A stretch of 64,000 nt of DNA. It comes from VRUE01 sp963728835 (GTDB lineage Bacteria; Actinomycetota; Thermoleophilia; Solirubrobacterales; 70-9). Within the stretch, counting starts at the first letter, position 1, and each line of letters begins with the position of its first letter. Below the pieces are notes generated by a model, which did not search any database, was not told the DNA's origin, and worked only from the letters and a program-made list of their open reading frames with translations. Location: contig CAVSKZ010000003.1 in NCBI GenBank assembly GCA_963728835.1, positions 186,001 to 250,000 on the forward strand, given 5' to 3'. Positions 50,299-62,002 of this stretch are shown here, piece after piece. The position numbers were made by a program, and so were the translations under genes.

Positions 50299-50853
50299 GT
50301 GAGCGACAAGGTCGTGCTGACGCACGACGACCTGAGGCGAACCCTGCAGCGGATCGCCCATGAGATCGCCGAGAAGAACCCCGAGCCCGGGGAGTTGGCG
50401 ATCGTCGGAGTCCACACCCGGGGCGCGCTCCTGGCCCGCAGGCTGAACGCGTTGCTTGCCGAGCTGACCGGCTCCGAGGCGCCGATCGGCGACGTCGACA
50501 TCTCCTTTTACCGCGACGACGTCGGCGTGAAGCCTCGCTCGAGCCAGCCGGTCGTCCACGCCTCCCACATCGATTTCGACCTGACGGGCAGGACGGTGGT
50601 GCTCGTCGACGACGTGCTCTTCACCGGCCGCACCGTGCGCGCCGCGATCGACGCGCTCTTCGACTACGGGCGCCCCGAGCGGATCCAGCTGGCGGTGCTC
50701 TGCGACCGCGGCCACCGCGAGCTGCCGATCCGCCCCGACTACGTCGGCAAGAACCTGCCGACGGCGCGGGAGGAGCGGGTCAACGTCCGCCTGGAGGAGA
50801 TCGACGACTCCGACGAAGTGACGATCTCCGAGCCGGTGGAGGTGAGCGTATGA
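50299..50853 (+). CDS. pyrR: pyrimidine operon regulator and uracil phosphoribosyltransferase PyrR
   Basis: A 184-aa bifunctional PyrR. The PRPP loop is VVLVDDVLFTGRTVRAAIDA, with LTHDDLRRTLQRIAHEIAEK at the start, GVHTRGALLARRL and IDISFYRDD-like IGDVDISFYRDDVG in the middle. The protein senses UMP and represses pyr genes by binding the RNA element upstream. GTG 50299 has aaggag nine bases before it. It overlaps pyrB by four bases. Six pyrimidine genes follow in order. Confidence 0.95.
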   Translation: MSDKVVLTHDDLRRTLQRIAHEIAEKNPEPGELAIVGVHTRGALLARRLNALLAELTGSEAPIGDVDISFYRDDVGVKPRSSQPVVHASHIDFDLTGRTVVLVDDVLFTGRTVRAAIDALFDYGRPERIQLAVLCDRGHRELPIRPDYVGKNLPTAREERVNVRLEEIDDSDEVTISEPVEVSV

Positions 50854-51812
50854 GGCATCTGCTCTCGATCGAGCAGCTCTCCAAGGGGGAGATCGAGGCG
50901 ATCCTCGACCGCGCCGAGAGCTTCGCCGAGGTGGGCCGGCGCGACATCAAGAAGGTGCCGACGCTGCGCGGACGCACCGTCGTCACCCTCTTCTACGAGT
51001 CGAGCACGCGGACGAGCTCGTCCTTCGAGCTGGCGGCGAAGCGCCTCTCGGCCGACCTGGTCTCGGTCAAGGCGGCGGGCTCCTCGGTCGACAAGGGCGA
51101 GTCGCTGAAGGACACCGTCGCCACGCTCTCCGCCTACGAACCGGCGGCGATCGTGATCCGCCATCCGCACGCCGGCGCCGCCCAGCTCGTCGCCGAGTGG
51201 GCCGATGCCGCGGTCGTCAACGCCGGCGACGGGAAGCACGAGCACCCGAGCCAGGCCCTGCTCGACGTCTACACGCTGCGCCGCCGGCTCGACTCCCTGG
51301 AGGGCAAGCGGATCTGGATCGTCGGCGACGTCCTGCACAGCCGCGTCGCCCGCTCCAACCTGATCGCCTTCAGGGCGATGGGCGCCGAGCTCACGGTGTG
51401 CGGCCCCCCGGCGCTGATCCCGCGCGGGCTCGAGCATCTCGGCTGCCAGATCGAGCACTCGCTCGACCGCCTCGGAGAGGCCGACGTCGTCTACGCCCTG
51501 CGCCTCCAGCGCGAGCGCATGGCCGAGAGCTTCGTCCCCTCCCTCCGTGAGTACGCGGCCCGCTTCCAGATCGACTCCCGCCGGCTCGGGCGGCGCCAGC
51601 TGCTGATGCACCCGGGGCCGGTCAACCGGGGCGTCGAGCTCTCCGGAGAGGTGATCGACTCGCCGCAGTCGCTGATCGCCGAGCAGGTCGCCTCCGGTCT
51701 CGTGGTGCGGATGGCGATTCTCTACGAGCTGCTCGCCGCCGGCGACGACCAATCGGCCCCGGCGGCGGGCAACGGCGCCGGGCGACCCACCGCGATCGGG
51801 CAGCCAGCGTGA
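50850..51812 (+). CDS. pyrB: aspartate carbamoyltransferase catalytic subunit PyrB
   Basis: A 320-aa enzyme joining carbamoyl phosphate to aspartate. The carbamoyl phosphate motif is FYESSTRTSSSFELAAKRL and the second motif GDGKHEHPSQALLDVYTL; RQLLMHPGPVNRGVELSGEV carries the HPGPxxR signature near the C-terminus. The ATG 50850 overlaps the pyrR stop by four bases; the end overlaps pyrC. No regulatory PyrI gene is present, as expected in Gram-positives. Confidence 0.96.
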   Translation: MRHLLSIEQLSKGEIEAILDRAESFAEVGRRDIKKVPTLRGRTVVTLFYESSTRTSSSFELAAKRLSADLVSVKAAGSSVDKGESLKDTVATLSAYEPAAIVIRHPHAGAAQLVAEWADAAVVNAGDGKHEHPSQALLDVYTLRRRLDSLEGKRIWIVGDVLHSRVARSNLIAFRAMGAELTVCGPPALIPRGLEHLGCQIEHSLDRLGEADVVYALRLQRERMAESFVPSLREYAARFQIDSRRLGRRQLLMHPGPVNRGVELSGEVIDSPQSLIAEQVASGLVVRMAILYELLAAGDDQSAPAAGNGAGRPTAIGQPA

Positions 51813-53155
51813 GCCCCGGTCAGCTTGAGATGCGCTCTGGAGAGAGCGCCGACCTGGTCCTGCGCGGGGCCGCGGTGCTCGATCCGGTCGCCGGCATCGA
51901 GGGCAGCCACGACGTAGTCGTCCGTGACGGGTCGATCGCGGAGCTGGCGGCGCCCGGGTCGGCCGACGCGACAGGCCTGGAGGAGATCGACGCGACCGGC
52001 CTGCACGCCTTCCCGGCCTTCTTCGACCCGCACGTCCACCTGCGCACCCCGGGCCAGGAGCACAAGGAGGACATCGGGACGGGAAGCCGCTCGGCCGCCG
52101 CCGGTGGCTACTGCGGTGTGCTCGCGATGGCGAACACCGACCCGCCCGTCTCCACCCCCGCCGACGTCGAGGCGCTGCGCGAGGACGCCCGCTCGTCCGC
52201 CTCGGTAAGGGTCGGCTTCCTCGCCACGGTCACCGCCGGGATGAAGGGCGAGGAGCTGACCGAGATGGCCTCCCTGCGCGATGCCGGGGCGGTCGGCTTC
52301 AGCGACGACGGGCTTCCCGTCCGCAGCGCGTTGATGCTGCGGCGTGCGCTCCAGTACCAGCGGCTCTGCGGCGGCACGATCGCGCTGCACGAGGAGGACC
52401 CGGAGCTCTCGGGTAGCGGCGTGATGCACGAGGGCCCCGTCTCCGCGGTCCTCGGCCTCGACGGCATCCCCTCGGTCTCGGAGTCGACGGCGATCGCCCG
52501 CGACGCGGCGCTTGCCGGCTACGAGGGCGGGCGGATCCACGTCCAGCACCTCTCGGCAGCCGAGTCGGTCGAGGCCGTGCGCCGGGCCAAGGAGGCCGGC
52601 GTGCAGATCAGCTGCGAGGCCTCGCCGCACCACCTCTGCCTCACCGACGAGGAGGTGCGCAGCCTCGACCCCCACCGCTTCAAGATGAACCCGCCGCTCC
52701 GTTCCGAGGCCGATCGCCAGGCGCTGATCGACGGCCTGCGCGACGGGACGATCGATTGCGTCGCCACCGACCACGCGCCGCACGCGCCGGAGGAAAAGGA
52801 GGTCCCCTTCGAGCAGGCGGCGATGGGGGTGACCGGCCTGGAGACCGCCTTCGCCGCCCTGCACACCGAGCTCGTCCTCCCCGGGGTGCTCGACCTCGGC
52901 CTCGTGGTCGAGCGGATGTCGGCCGGGGCCGCACCCTTCGGCGTCGAGCGCTCCTCGCTCACTCCCGGGAGCGAGGCGAACATCGCCCTCTGCGACCTCT
53001 CGGCGGAGTGGACGGTGGGCGAGAACGGCTACGAGAGCCGCTCTTCTAACTCCTGGTGCGGAGGCCGCAGGCTCACCGGCCAGGTCGTGATGACCCTCGC
53101 CGGCGGCCAGGTCGCCTTCCGGCTGCGCTCCTTCAGCCTGGGGGTCGCCGCATGA
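51809..53155 (+). CDS. pyrC: dihydroorotase PyrC
   Basis: A 448-aa zinc amidohydrolase that cyclises carbamoyl aspartate. The metal motif is FDPHVHLRTPGQEHKED, then AAGGYCGVLAMANTDPPVST, GRIHVQHLSAAESVEA, EASPHHLCLTDEEV and CVATDHAPHAPEEK with the catalytic Asp. GTG 51809 overlaps pyrB by four bases. The class is the actinobacterial type I. Confidence 0.95.
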   Translation: MSPGQLEMRSGESADLVLRGAAVLDPVAGIEGSHDVVVRDGSIAELAAPGSADATGLEEIDATGLHAFPAFFDPHVHLRTPGQEHKEDIGTGSRSAAAGGYCGVLAMANTDPPVSTPADVEALREDARSSASVRVGFLATVTAGMKGEELTEMASLRDAGAVGFSDDGLPVRSALMLRRALQYQRLCGGTIALHEEDPELSGSGVMHEGPVSAVLGLDGIPSVSESTAIARDAALAGYEGGRIHVQHLSAAESVEAVRRAKEAGVQISCEASPHHLCLTDEEVRSLDPHRFKMNPPLRSEADRQALIDGLRDGTIDCVATDHAPHAPEEKEVPFEQAAMGVTGLETAFAALHTELVLPGVLDLGLVVERMSAGAAPFGVERSSLTPGSEANIALCDLSAEWTVGENGYESRSSNSWCGGRRLTGQVVMTLAGGQVAFRLRSFSLGVAA

Positions 53156-53159
53156 CGTC

Positions 53160-53210
53160 CGTTCCGGTGCGCTTTATGCCACCTATGACCGCAAAAGTCG
53201 CACCGGAATG
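53160..53210. repeat. hairpin reaching the carA start codon
   Basis: Arms cgttccggtgcg (53160-53171) and cgcaccggaatg (53199-53210) pair over 12 bases, allowing one G-U, and the right arm ends in the carA ATG. The loop carries gcaaaagt, whose reverse (acttttgc) resembles the gcgactttt core at 23211-23227. The fold could hide the carA start codon and lower its translation relative to pyrC. Confidence 0.6.
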
Positions 53211-54315
53211 AGCGAGGGGTACCTACTGCTCGAGGACGGGGCGCGCTTCGACGGCGTGCCCTGTGGGCATGCCGAGGCGGTGACCGGCGAGGTGGTCTTC
53301 AACACCGCGATGGCCGGCTATCAGGAGTCGGTCACCGACCCCTCCTATGCCGGCCAGATCATCGTCTTCACCTATCCGCTGATCGGCAACTACGGCGTCT
53401 CGGCGGAGGCGATGGAGTCGGATCGCATCCATGCCCGCGGCGTCGTCATGCGCGACCCCAAGAACGGAGAGGACGTCGCCACCGCCGAGGGCGGCTGGCT
53501 CGACTGGCTCGCAGACTGCGGGGTGCCGGGAATCGGCGGGGTCGACACCCGTGCGGTGGTCCGCCACATCCGCGATCGCGGCGCGATGCGCGGGGGGATC
53601 TTCCCCGCGGACACCCCGGAGGCCGAGGCCCGCGAGCGCGTCGCCGCCGAGCCCTCGATGGACGGGGCCGACCTCGCCCGCACCGTGACCCCGCCCGAGC
53701 CGGTCCGCTTCGAGGGCGCCGGCCCCCATGTCGTCGGCATCGACACCGGCGTCAAGCTCAACATCGTCCGCCAGCTGCGCGAGCGGGGGTGCCGGGTGAC
53801 GCTGCTCCCCTGCACCTCCTCGGCCGACGAGGTCCTCGGCGAGGACCCCGACGTCGTCTTCCTGGCCAATGGCCCGGGCGACCCCGCCGCGCTCGGCTAC
53901 GTCGTCGAGACCGTTCGCGACCTGATCGGCAAGCGGCCCGTCTTCGGCATCTGCCTCGGTCACCAGCTGCTCTGCCGCGCGGTCGGCCTGGAGACCTACA
54001 AGCTGCCCTTCGGCCACCGCGGCGCCAACCACCCGGTCAAGGAGCTGGCGACGGGAAGGATCGACATCACCTCCCAGAACCACGGCTTCGCCGTGCGGGG
54101 CCCGGGGGGCGAGCCGCGGATCGAGGCCGACGAGCCGGTCCGCTGGGAGACAGATTTCGGCGCTGCCGAGCTCTCCCACCTCAACCTCTACGACCGCACG
54201 GTCGAGGGCCTGGTGCTGAAGGACGTCTCCGCCGCCACGGTCCAGTACCACCCCGAGGCCGGTCCCGGACCGCATGACGCCCGCCACCTCTTCGACTCGT
54301 TTCTGGAGCTCGCCC

Positions 54316-54323
<8 letters not shown>
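53208..54323 (+). CDS. carA: carbamoyl phosphate synthase small (glutaminase) subunit CarA
   Basis: A 371-aa class I glutamine amidotransferase. The N-terminal domain has LEDGARFDGVPCGH and TGEVVFNTAMAGYQESVTDP; the glutaminase part has the nucleophile Cys in VFGICLGHQLLCRAVG and the His/Glu pair in VQYHPEAGPGPHDA. It supplies ammonia to CarB. ATG 53208 lies inside a hairpin; the 52-base gap to pyrC is the only gap in the operon. It overlaps carB by eight bases. Confidence 0.96.
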
Positions 54324-57419
<3,096 letters not shown>

Positions 57420-57423
<4 letters not shown>

Positions 57424-59216
57424 CCGCGCCCTTCGGGCGCCGGCTCTGCACCGTTTCCGAGAGCAAGTCCTCGGGCGGCTACAAGCTCTTCTCTCTGATC
57501 GATCAAGAGGGCCCCGAGCCCCAGCCGGGTCAGTTCTACATGCTCGCCACCGAGTCCCACTGGGAGCGGCGAGACAGCCGCCCCTATCTACCGCGAGCGC
57601 TTTCCGTGGCCGAAACCGCCTCCGCCGTGTCGGGAGTCCGCCTCGACTTCCTGATCGAGGGCATCGGCCCCGGCACCGACCGGCTCTGCGAGCTGCAGCC
57701 AGGAGAGCAGGTCTGGGTCAACGGCCCATTGGGCAACTCATTCTCGGCTCCCAAGGAGCTCTCCCCGGAGGCAGCCGGCGCGATCCTCGTCGGCGGCGGA
57801 ATCGGCATAGCCCCGCTGGCCCTGCTCCGGCGCACCTTCGCAGCGAGGAGCATCCCAACCCGCGTCCTCCTCGGCTTCCGCAACGAAGCCCACTCCGGTG
57901 GCCTCGACGACCTTTTCTCCTGCTGTGAGATCAAGCTGGCCAGCGACGACGGCCACATCGGCCACCACGGCTACGTCACCGACTTGCTCGCCTCGATGTT
58001 GGAAGGCGATGACGCAAGCACGGCAGCTGTCTACGCCTGCGGTCCGCCGCCCATGCTCGACGTGGTGGGAGCTATGTGCCTTGAAGCAGGCGTGCCCTGC
58101 GAGCTCGCGATGGAGTCTCCGATGGCCTGCGGCTACGGCGCCTGCTTCGGCTGCGCCGTCCCGAAGGGCGACGGCACTTACCTCCGCCTGTGTGTAGACG
58201 GCCCTGTGATTCGGCCCCTGCCGGGGGGTGGCGTCGCAGGGGGGACCGCCCCTGAGGACGCTTTAGCGACCGGAAGGGGCGGTGGGTCCCCTGCGGCGAC
58301 AGGACCCGCCGGCCCAGCCCCGCTCGACTTCTGCGGGATCGAGTTGGCGCATCCCGTCATCAACGCATCGGGCACTTTCGATGCGATTGCGGCGCATCGG
58401 GTGTATGGCGATGAGCTTCTGAGGGATTTCCCCTTCTCGGCGTTCGTATCGAAGACGATTACGCCAGAGCCGCGGGCGGGCAACGCGCCGCAGCGGATCT
58501 GGGAGACCCCGGCGGGGATGATCAACTCGATCGGGCTGCCGAACAAGGGTCTGGAGGGGTTCCTCTCCGCTGATCTACCTCAGCTGGCGGCGCTGCCAGT
58601 GCCTCTGATCGTCTCGGTGATGGGGACGAGCAAGGAGGAGTTCTCTCGGCTCGTCACGGGTGTGGGGGAGAGGGAGGAGGTCTCGGCGATCGAGCTCAAC
58701 GTGTCGTGTCCCAACGTCCATTCGGGCTTGATCGTCGGTGAGCAGCCGAGCGAGACCGAGGCGCTGCTGGAAGCGCTGCGGCCGCTGACGGAGAAGCCGC
58801 TGATCGTGAAGCTGACTCCCAACGTGGCCAACCCCGCCGACGTGGCGGTGGCCGCTGAGGCCGGCGGGGCGGATGCCGTGTCCCTGATCAACACGCTGAA
58901 GGCGAGCGCGATCGACCCGGCAACCGGAGAGCCGGGGATTGCGGCCGGTCATGGCGGCCTTTCAGGGTCCGCTGTCCGGCCGATCGCCGTCGCTCAGCTG
59001 CGTGCTGTCGCAGCTGCGGTTCAGGTGCCGATCGTCGGCATGGGCGGGGTCGCCAGCGGCGCCGATGCGATGGAAATGATCTCCGCGGGAGCGACGCTGG
59101 TGGCCGTTGGGACCGAGAGCTTTCGAGACCCCCGCGCTGGACTACGAGTTGCGGGCGAGGTAGCCGAAGCGCTCAAGGCGGGTCGAAGCGGTGAGCGGCC
59201 CGCATTTCAAAGCTGA
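57420..59216 (+). CDS. pyrD: PyrK-PyrD fusion: dihydroorotate dehydrogenase with electron-transfer domain
   Basis: A 598-aa in-frame fusion. Residues ~1-262 are the PyrK iron-sulfur flavoprotein: RALSVAETAS flavin region, AAGAILVGGGIGIAPLALLR NAD region and the 2Fe-2S cluster (MACGYGACFGCAV with a later LRLCVDGP). Residues ~303-598 are class 1B PyrD: VINASGTFDAI, NSIGLPNKGLEGFL, AIELNVSCPNVHSG with the catalytic Cys, and GGVASGADAMEMISAGATLV. Normally the two are separate subunits. The linker (PGGGVAGGTAPEDALATGRG and on) is encoded by a palindromic repeat, so the fusion seems to have arisen by its insertion. It starts across carB's stop (ATGA). Confidence 0.9.
58219..58315 (+). repeat. palindromic repeat family A, copy 3 (translated as the PyrK-PyrD linker)
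   Basis: It opens ccggggggtggcg and closes gacaggacccgccggcc, with arms gcaggggggaccgcccct and aggggcggtgggtcccctgc and an apical cgctttagcg hairpin. It is nearly the same as copy 1 in reverse. It is read in frame over about 32 codons, giving a Gly/Ala/Pro-rich linker at residues ~267-299. Confidence 0.85.
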
Positions 59217-59266
59217 ACCTCCACTCGAGGTTGAGGTGAATTTCAGGGTAAATGGCCCGGGAGCCC

Positions 59267-59294
59267 TTGCACCCGAGCGACCCGCGGCTATACT
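59267..59294 (+). promoter_or_regulatory. promoter for the mihF gene (near-leaderless)
   Basis: A -35 ttgcac (59267-59272) and a -10 tatact (59289-59294) are spaced 16 bases apart. Transcription would start near 59301, only about four bases ahead of the mihF ATG at 59305, so the message is nearly leaderless. There is no ribosome site in that gap, which fits a leaderless start. Confidence 0.6.
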
Positions 59295-59304
59295 CGCCGC
59301 CCAC

Positions 59305-59637
59305 ATGGCCAGCCCAGTCAAGACTTCCGCCGTGACCCCGGAGCGATCGTTGGACCAGAGGATGGACGCGCTCAAGCGCGCCAACGACATTCGCACCGCG
59401 CGCGCCAAGCTCAAGAAGGACCTCAAGGCGGGCAAGGCCAACATCCACACTCTGCTGCTCGACCCGCCGGAGTACCTGCTGACCGCGAAGGTCTTCGACA
59501 TGCTTCTGGCGGTACCCAAGTACGGCAGGGTGAAGACCAACAGGATCCTCAACCAGTGCCGGATCTCCCCCTCGAAGACCATCGGCGGCATGTCGGAGCG
59601 GCAAAGGGCGGAGCTCGTAGGTCAGCTCCGCAGGTAG
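59305..59637 (+). CDS. mihF: integration host factor, actinobacterial type (mIHF)
   Basis: A 110-aa nucleoid protein of the actinobacterial IHF family, which bends DNA and helps phage integration. Typical segments: ERSLDQRMDALKRANDIRTA, ARAKLKKDLKAGKANIHTLL, LDPPEYLLTAKVFDMLLAVP, the helix-two-turn-helix GRVKTNRILNQCRISPSKTI, and a basic end (GGMSERQRAELV). ATG 59305 is the natural start; the frame is open upstream into the promoter. It is followed by gmk, the usual order (mihF-gmk-rpoZ-coaBC). Confidence 0.93.
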   Translation: MASPVKTSAVTPERSLDQRMDALKRANDIRTARAKLKKDLKAGKANIHTLLLDPPEYLLTAKVFDMLLAVPKYGRVKTNRILNQCRISPSKTIGGMSERQRAELVGQLRR

Positions 59638-59688
59638 CGACCGCAAACCGGCCCTGTCCGGACGATCTGCTTGGTTTCCTCGGCTGAG

Positions 59689-60267
59689 ATGGCCAAGGTC
59701 TTCGTAATCACAGGCCCCTCCGGGGTGGGCAAGGGGACGCTGATCTCCAAGCTGCTCGAGCGAGTCGAGGGCCTGGAGCTCTCGATCTCCGCGACCACCC
59801 GGGAGCCGCGCGAGGGCGAGGTCGACGGACGGGATTACCACTTCCTCACCCCGGAGGAGTTCGACCGCCGGATCGAGGCCGAAGACTTCCTCGAGTTCGC
59901 CACCTACAGCGGCAATCGCTATGGCACGCTGCGTTCCGAGGTCCGCCGCCGGCTCGACGAGGGCCACTCGGTGGTCCTCGAGATCGAGGTGCAGGGAGCG
60001 CGCCAGGTTCGGGCCGCGATGCGGGAGTCGGTGCAGGTGTTCATCGCCCCCCCGGATCCAGCCTCGCTGCGGCACCGGCTGGAGTCGCGGGGGACCGACA
60101 GCCTCGAGGCAATCGACTCGCGGCTCGAAGTCGCCGAGCAGGAGCTGGCCGCCCAGGACGAGTTCGCGCACCGGGTCGTCAACGACGAGCTGGAGCGGGC
60201 CGCCGGCGAGCTGGAAGGGATCGTGCGCGCCGAGCTCGGCGTACCACTAGACTCCGGGACCGAATGA
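59689..60267 (+). CDS. gmk: guanylate kinase
   Basis: A 192-aa GMP kinase. The P-loop is GPSGVGKGT at residue ~10; the GMP-binding SATTREPREGEVDGRDYHFL, the EFATYSGNRYGT region and the lid segment (APPDPASLRHRLESRGTDS) follow. It turns GMP into GDP in the cytosol. ATG 59689 (MAKVF) is the start; a TTG 18 bases earlier is less likely. It overlaps rpoZ by four bases. Confidence 0.95.
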   Translation: MAKVFVITGPSGVGKGTLISKLLERVEGLELSISATTREPREGEVDGRDYHFLTPEEFDRRIEAEDFLEFATYSGNRYGTLRSEVRRRLDEGHSVVLEIEVQGARQVRAAMRESVQVFIAPPDPASLRHRLESRGTDSLEAIDSRLEVAEQELAAQDEFAHRVVNDELERAAGELEGIVRAELGVPLDSGTE

Positions 60268-60497
60268 TCAAACCACGCGTCGACAAGCTCCTGGACCACA
60301 CCGACTCCCACTACGCGGCCGTCGTCGTCGCCGCCAAGCGGGCCCGGCAGATCAACAGCTACTACCACAACCTCGGCGAGGGCAGTTTCGGCGAGTACCC
60401 ACCTCCGATGGTGGACGTGCCCGGCGAGCGAAACTACCTCTCGATCGCCCTCGAGGAGGTCGCCGGGGGCAAGCTCAAATACGAGTACCGCTCCTAG
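60264..60497 (+). CDS. rpoZ: RNA polymerase omega subunit
   Basis: A 77-aa omega subunit. It has IKPRVDKLLDHTDSHYAAVV, the conserved AAKRARQINSYYHNLGEG and the C-terminal NYLSIALEEVAGGKLKYEY pattern of actinobacterial RpoZ. Omega helps assemble beta'. It starts across the gmk stop (ATGA) and is followed 37 bases later by coaBC. Confidence 0.93.
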   Translation: MIKPRVDKLLDHTDSHYAAVVVAAKRARQINSYYHNLGEGSFGEYPPPMVDVPGERNYLSIALEEVAGGKLKYEYRS

Positions 60498-60534
60498 CCG
60501 CGCAACCGGCCCGGCCGGAGCGAGGAGACAAGCC

Positions 60535-61785
60535 ATGGCCAGAATCCTGCTCGGGGTCAGCGGAGGGATCGCCGCCTACAAGGCGCTCGAGTTCGCGCGC
60601 CTGGCCACCACGGCCGGCCACGGGGTGAGGGTCCTGATGACGGAGGGCGCCAGCCGCTTCGTCGGCGCCGCCTCCTTCGAGGGGATCGTCGGCGCCCCGG
60701 TGCTGACCTCGGAGTTCGAGCGCGACCCGATGCGCGGCGCGTTCCCCGGCGACCGGGCGCCCGAGCATGATCCGATCGGCCATCTCGCCCTCGCCGCCAA
60801 CTGCGACGCCTACCTCGTCGCGCCGGCCTCGGCAAACACGCTGGCGAAGCTGGCGGCCGGGGTGGCCGACTCGATGGTCACCACGTCCTTTCTCGCCTGC
60901 ACGGCGCCCCGCCTCCTCGCGCCGGCGATGAACGACCGGATGTACGCGGACGCTGCGACACAGGCCAACCTGGCGACGCTGCGCGAGCGGGGGGTCACCG
61001 TGATCGAGCCCGGCGAGGGGGCCCTCGCCTCCCGCGGCGAGCGCGGCAAGGGCAGGCTGCCCGACCCATCCCGTCTCCTCGCCCTCGTCGAATCCGAGCT
61101 CCCTACGGGCCACCGCCCCTGGGACGGCCTCCGGGTCCTGGTCACCGCGGGCGGCACCCGCGAGCCGATCGACTCGGTTCGCTTCCTCGGCAACCGCTCC
61201 AGCGGCCGCATGGGCATCGCCCTCGCAGCCGCAGCGGCCCGCCGTGGCGCGGACGTCACCCTGATCGCCGCGAACGTCAGCCTCCCCGAACCCCCCGGGG
61301 TCCACCGCATCGACGTCGAAACCGGCGAGCAGCTGGCCGAGGCCGCCCAGGCCGAGTTCCCCGGCTCCCACGTCCTCCTGATGGCGGCTGCCCCAGCCGA
61401 CTTCAGGGCAAGCGAGATTGCGACAGGCAAGCTAACCCGAGACGCCTCCCTGGGCCTCCGCCTGGAGCCCACCGAGGACATCCTCGCCAGCCTCGCTGCC
61501 ACACGAGACGAGAACCAAACCGTGGTCGCCTTCGCCGCCGAAGCCGGCGACAACGTAGACCGCGCAAGGGAGAAGCTCCAACGCAAGGGCGCGGACCTGA
61601 TGGTCCTGAACGACATCTCAAACCCCCAAATCGGCTTCGAGAGCGAAGAAAACGCCATAACCCTGATCGACTCAGCGAATGCTGACCCCGTCCCGCAAGC
61701 TTCAAAGGACGCCATCGCCGAAGCGATCCTCGAGAGAGTCGACCAGCTGAGAAACAAGGCAAGCTCCGGAGCGAGAAAAAGCTGA
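60535..61785 (+). CDS. coaBC: bifunctional phosphopantothenoylcysteine decarboxylase/synthase CoaBC
   Basis: A 416-aa two-domain coenzyme A enzyme. The flavin decarboxylase (CoaC) half has LGVSGGIAAYKALEFARLAT, then LVAPASANTLAKLAAGVADS, and the substrate-binding PAMNDRMY (PXMNxxMW type). The CoaB half has VLVTAGGTREPIDSVRFLGN, RSSGRMGIALAAAAARRGAD, MAAAPADFRASE and VAFAAEAGD with LNDISNPQIGFESEENAITL. It makes 4'-phosphopantetheine from phosphopantothenate and cysteine. The start is ATG 60535. Confidence 0.95.
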   Translation: MARILLGVSGGIAAYKALEFARLATTAGHGVRVLMTEGASRFVGAASFEGIVGAPVLTSEFERDPMRGAFPGDRAPEHDPIGHLALAANCDAYLVAPASANTLAKLAAGVADSMVTTSFLACTAPRLLAPAMNDRMYADAATQANLATLRERGVTVIEPGEGALASRGERGKGRLPDPSRLLALVESELPTGHRPWDGLRVLVTAGGTREPIDSVRFLGNRSSGRMGIALAAAAARRGADVTLIAANVSLPEPPGVHRIDVETGEQLAEAAQAEFPGSHVLLMAAAPADFRASEIATGKLTRDASLGLRLEPTEDILASLAATRDENQTVVAFAAEAGDNVDRAREKLQRKGADLMVLNDISNPQIGFESEENAITLIDSANADPVPQASKDAIAEAILERVDQLRNKASSGARKS

Positions 61786-61810
61786 GGCACCTCGTCTACC
61801 GAGCGTCTCT

Positions 61811-61911
61811 GCCGGGGGGTGGCGCGGATTTGGGGGACCACCCCGAGGAGGCGGCGCAGCCGCCCCCGCAGCGGGTGGTGGTTCCAAATCCGTGACAGGA
61901 CCCGCCGGCCC
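61811..61911 (+). repeat. palindromic repeat family A, copy 4
   Basis: It opens ccggggggtggcg and closes gacaggacccgccggcc. Arms are cggatttgggggaccacccc and gggtggtggttccaaatccg, and the apical stem is ggcggc-gca-gccgcc, different from the other copies but still paired. It is intergenic between coaBC and the rimP leader; the region 61786-62002 otherwise holds the leader described next. Confidence 0.8.
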
Positions 61912-61927
61912 AACACCTCTCGCGGGC

Positions 61928-61989
61928 TATACTGACTCCAGCTTTAGTGAGTCCCGATGTACCGGAAGTGGGCCTGGCCCACTTTTTTT
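61928..61989 (+). promoter_or_regulatory. leader of the rimP-nusA operon with -10 box and terminator-like hairpin
   Basis: A tatact -10 box (61928-61933; no clear -35) is followed by the hairpin agtgggc-ctg-gcccact (about 61967-61983), immediately trailed by a run of seven Ts. This is intrinsic-terminator shaped, placed 15 bases before the rimP start. Similar stem-T-run leaders lie ahead of rimP-nusA in other Gram-positives, where NusA can regulate its own operon by attenuation. Confidence 0.7.
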
Positions 61990-62002
61990 ACGGCCTGACC
62001 CA

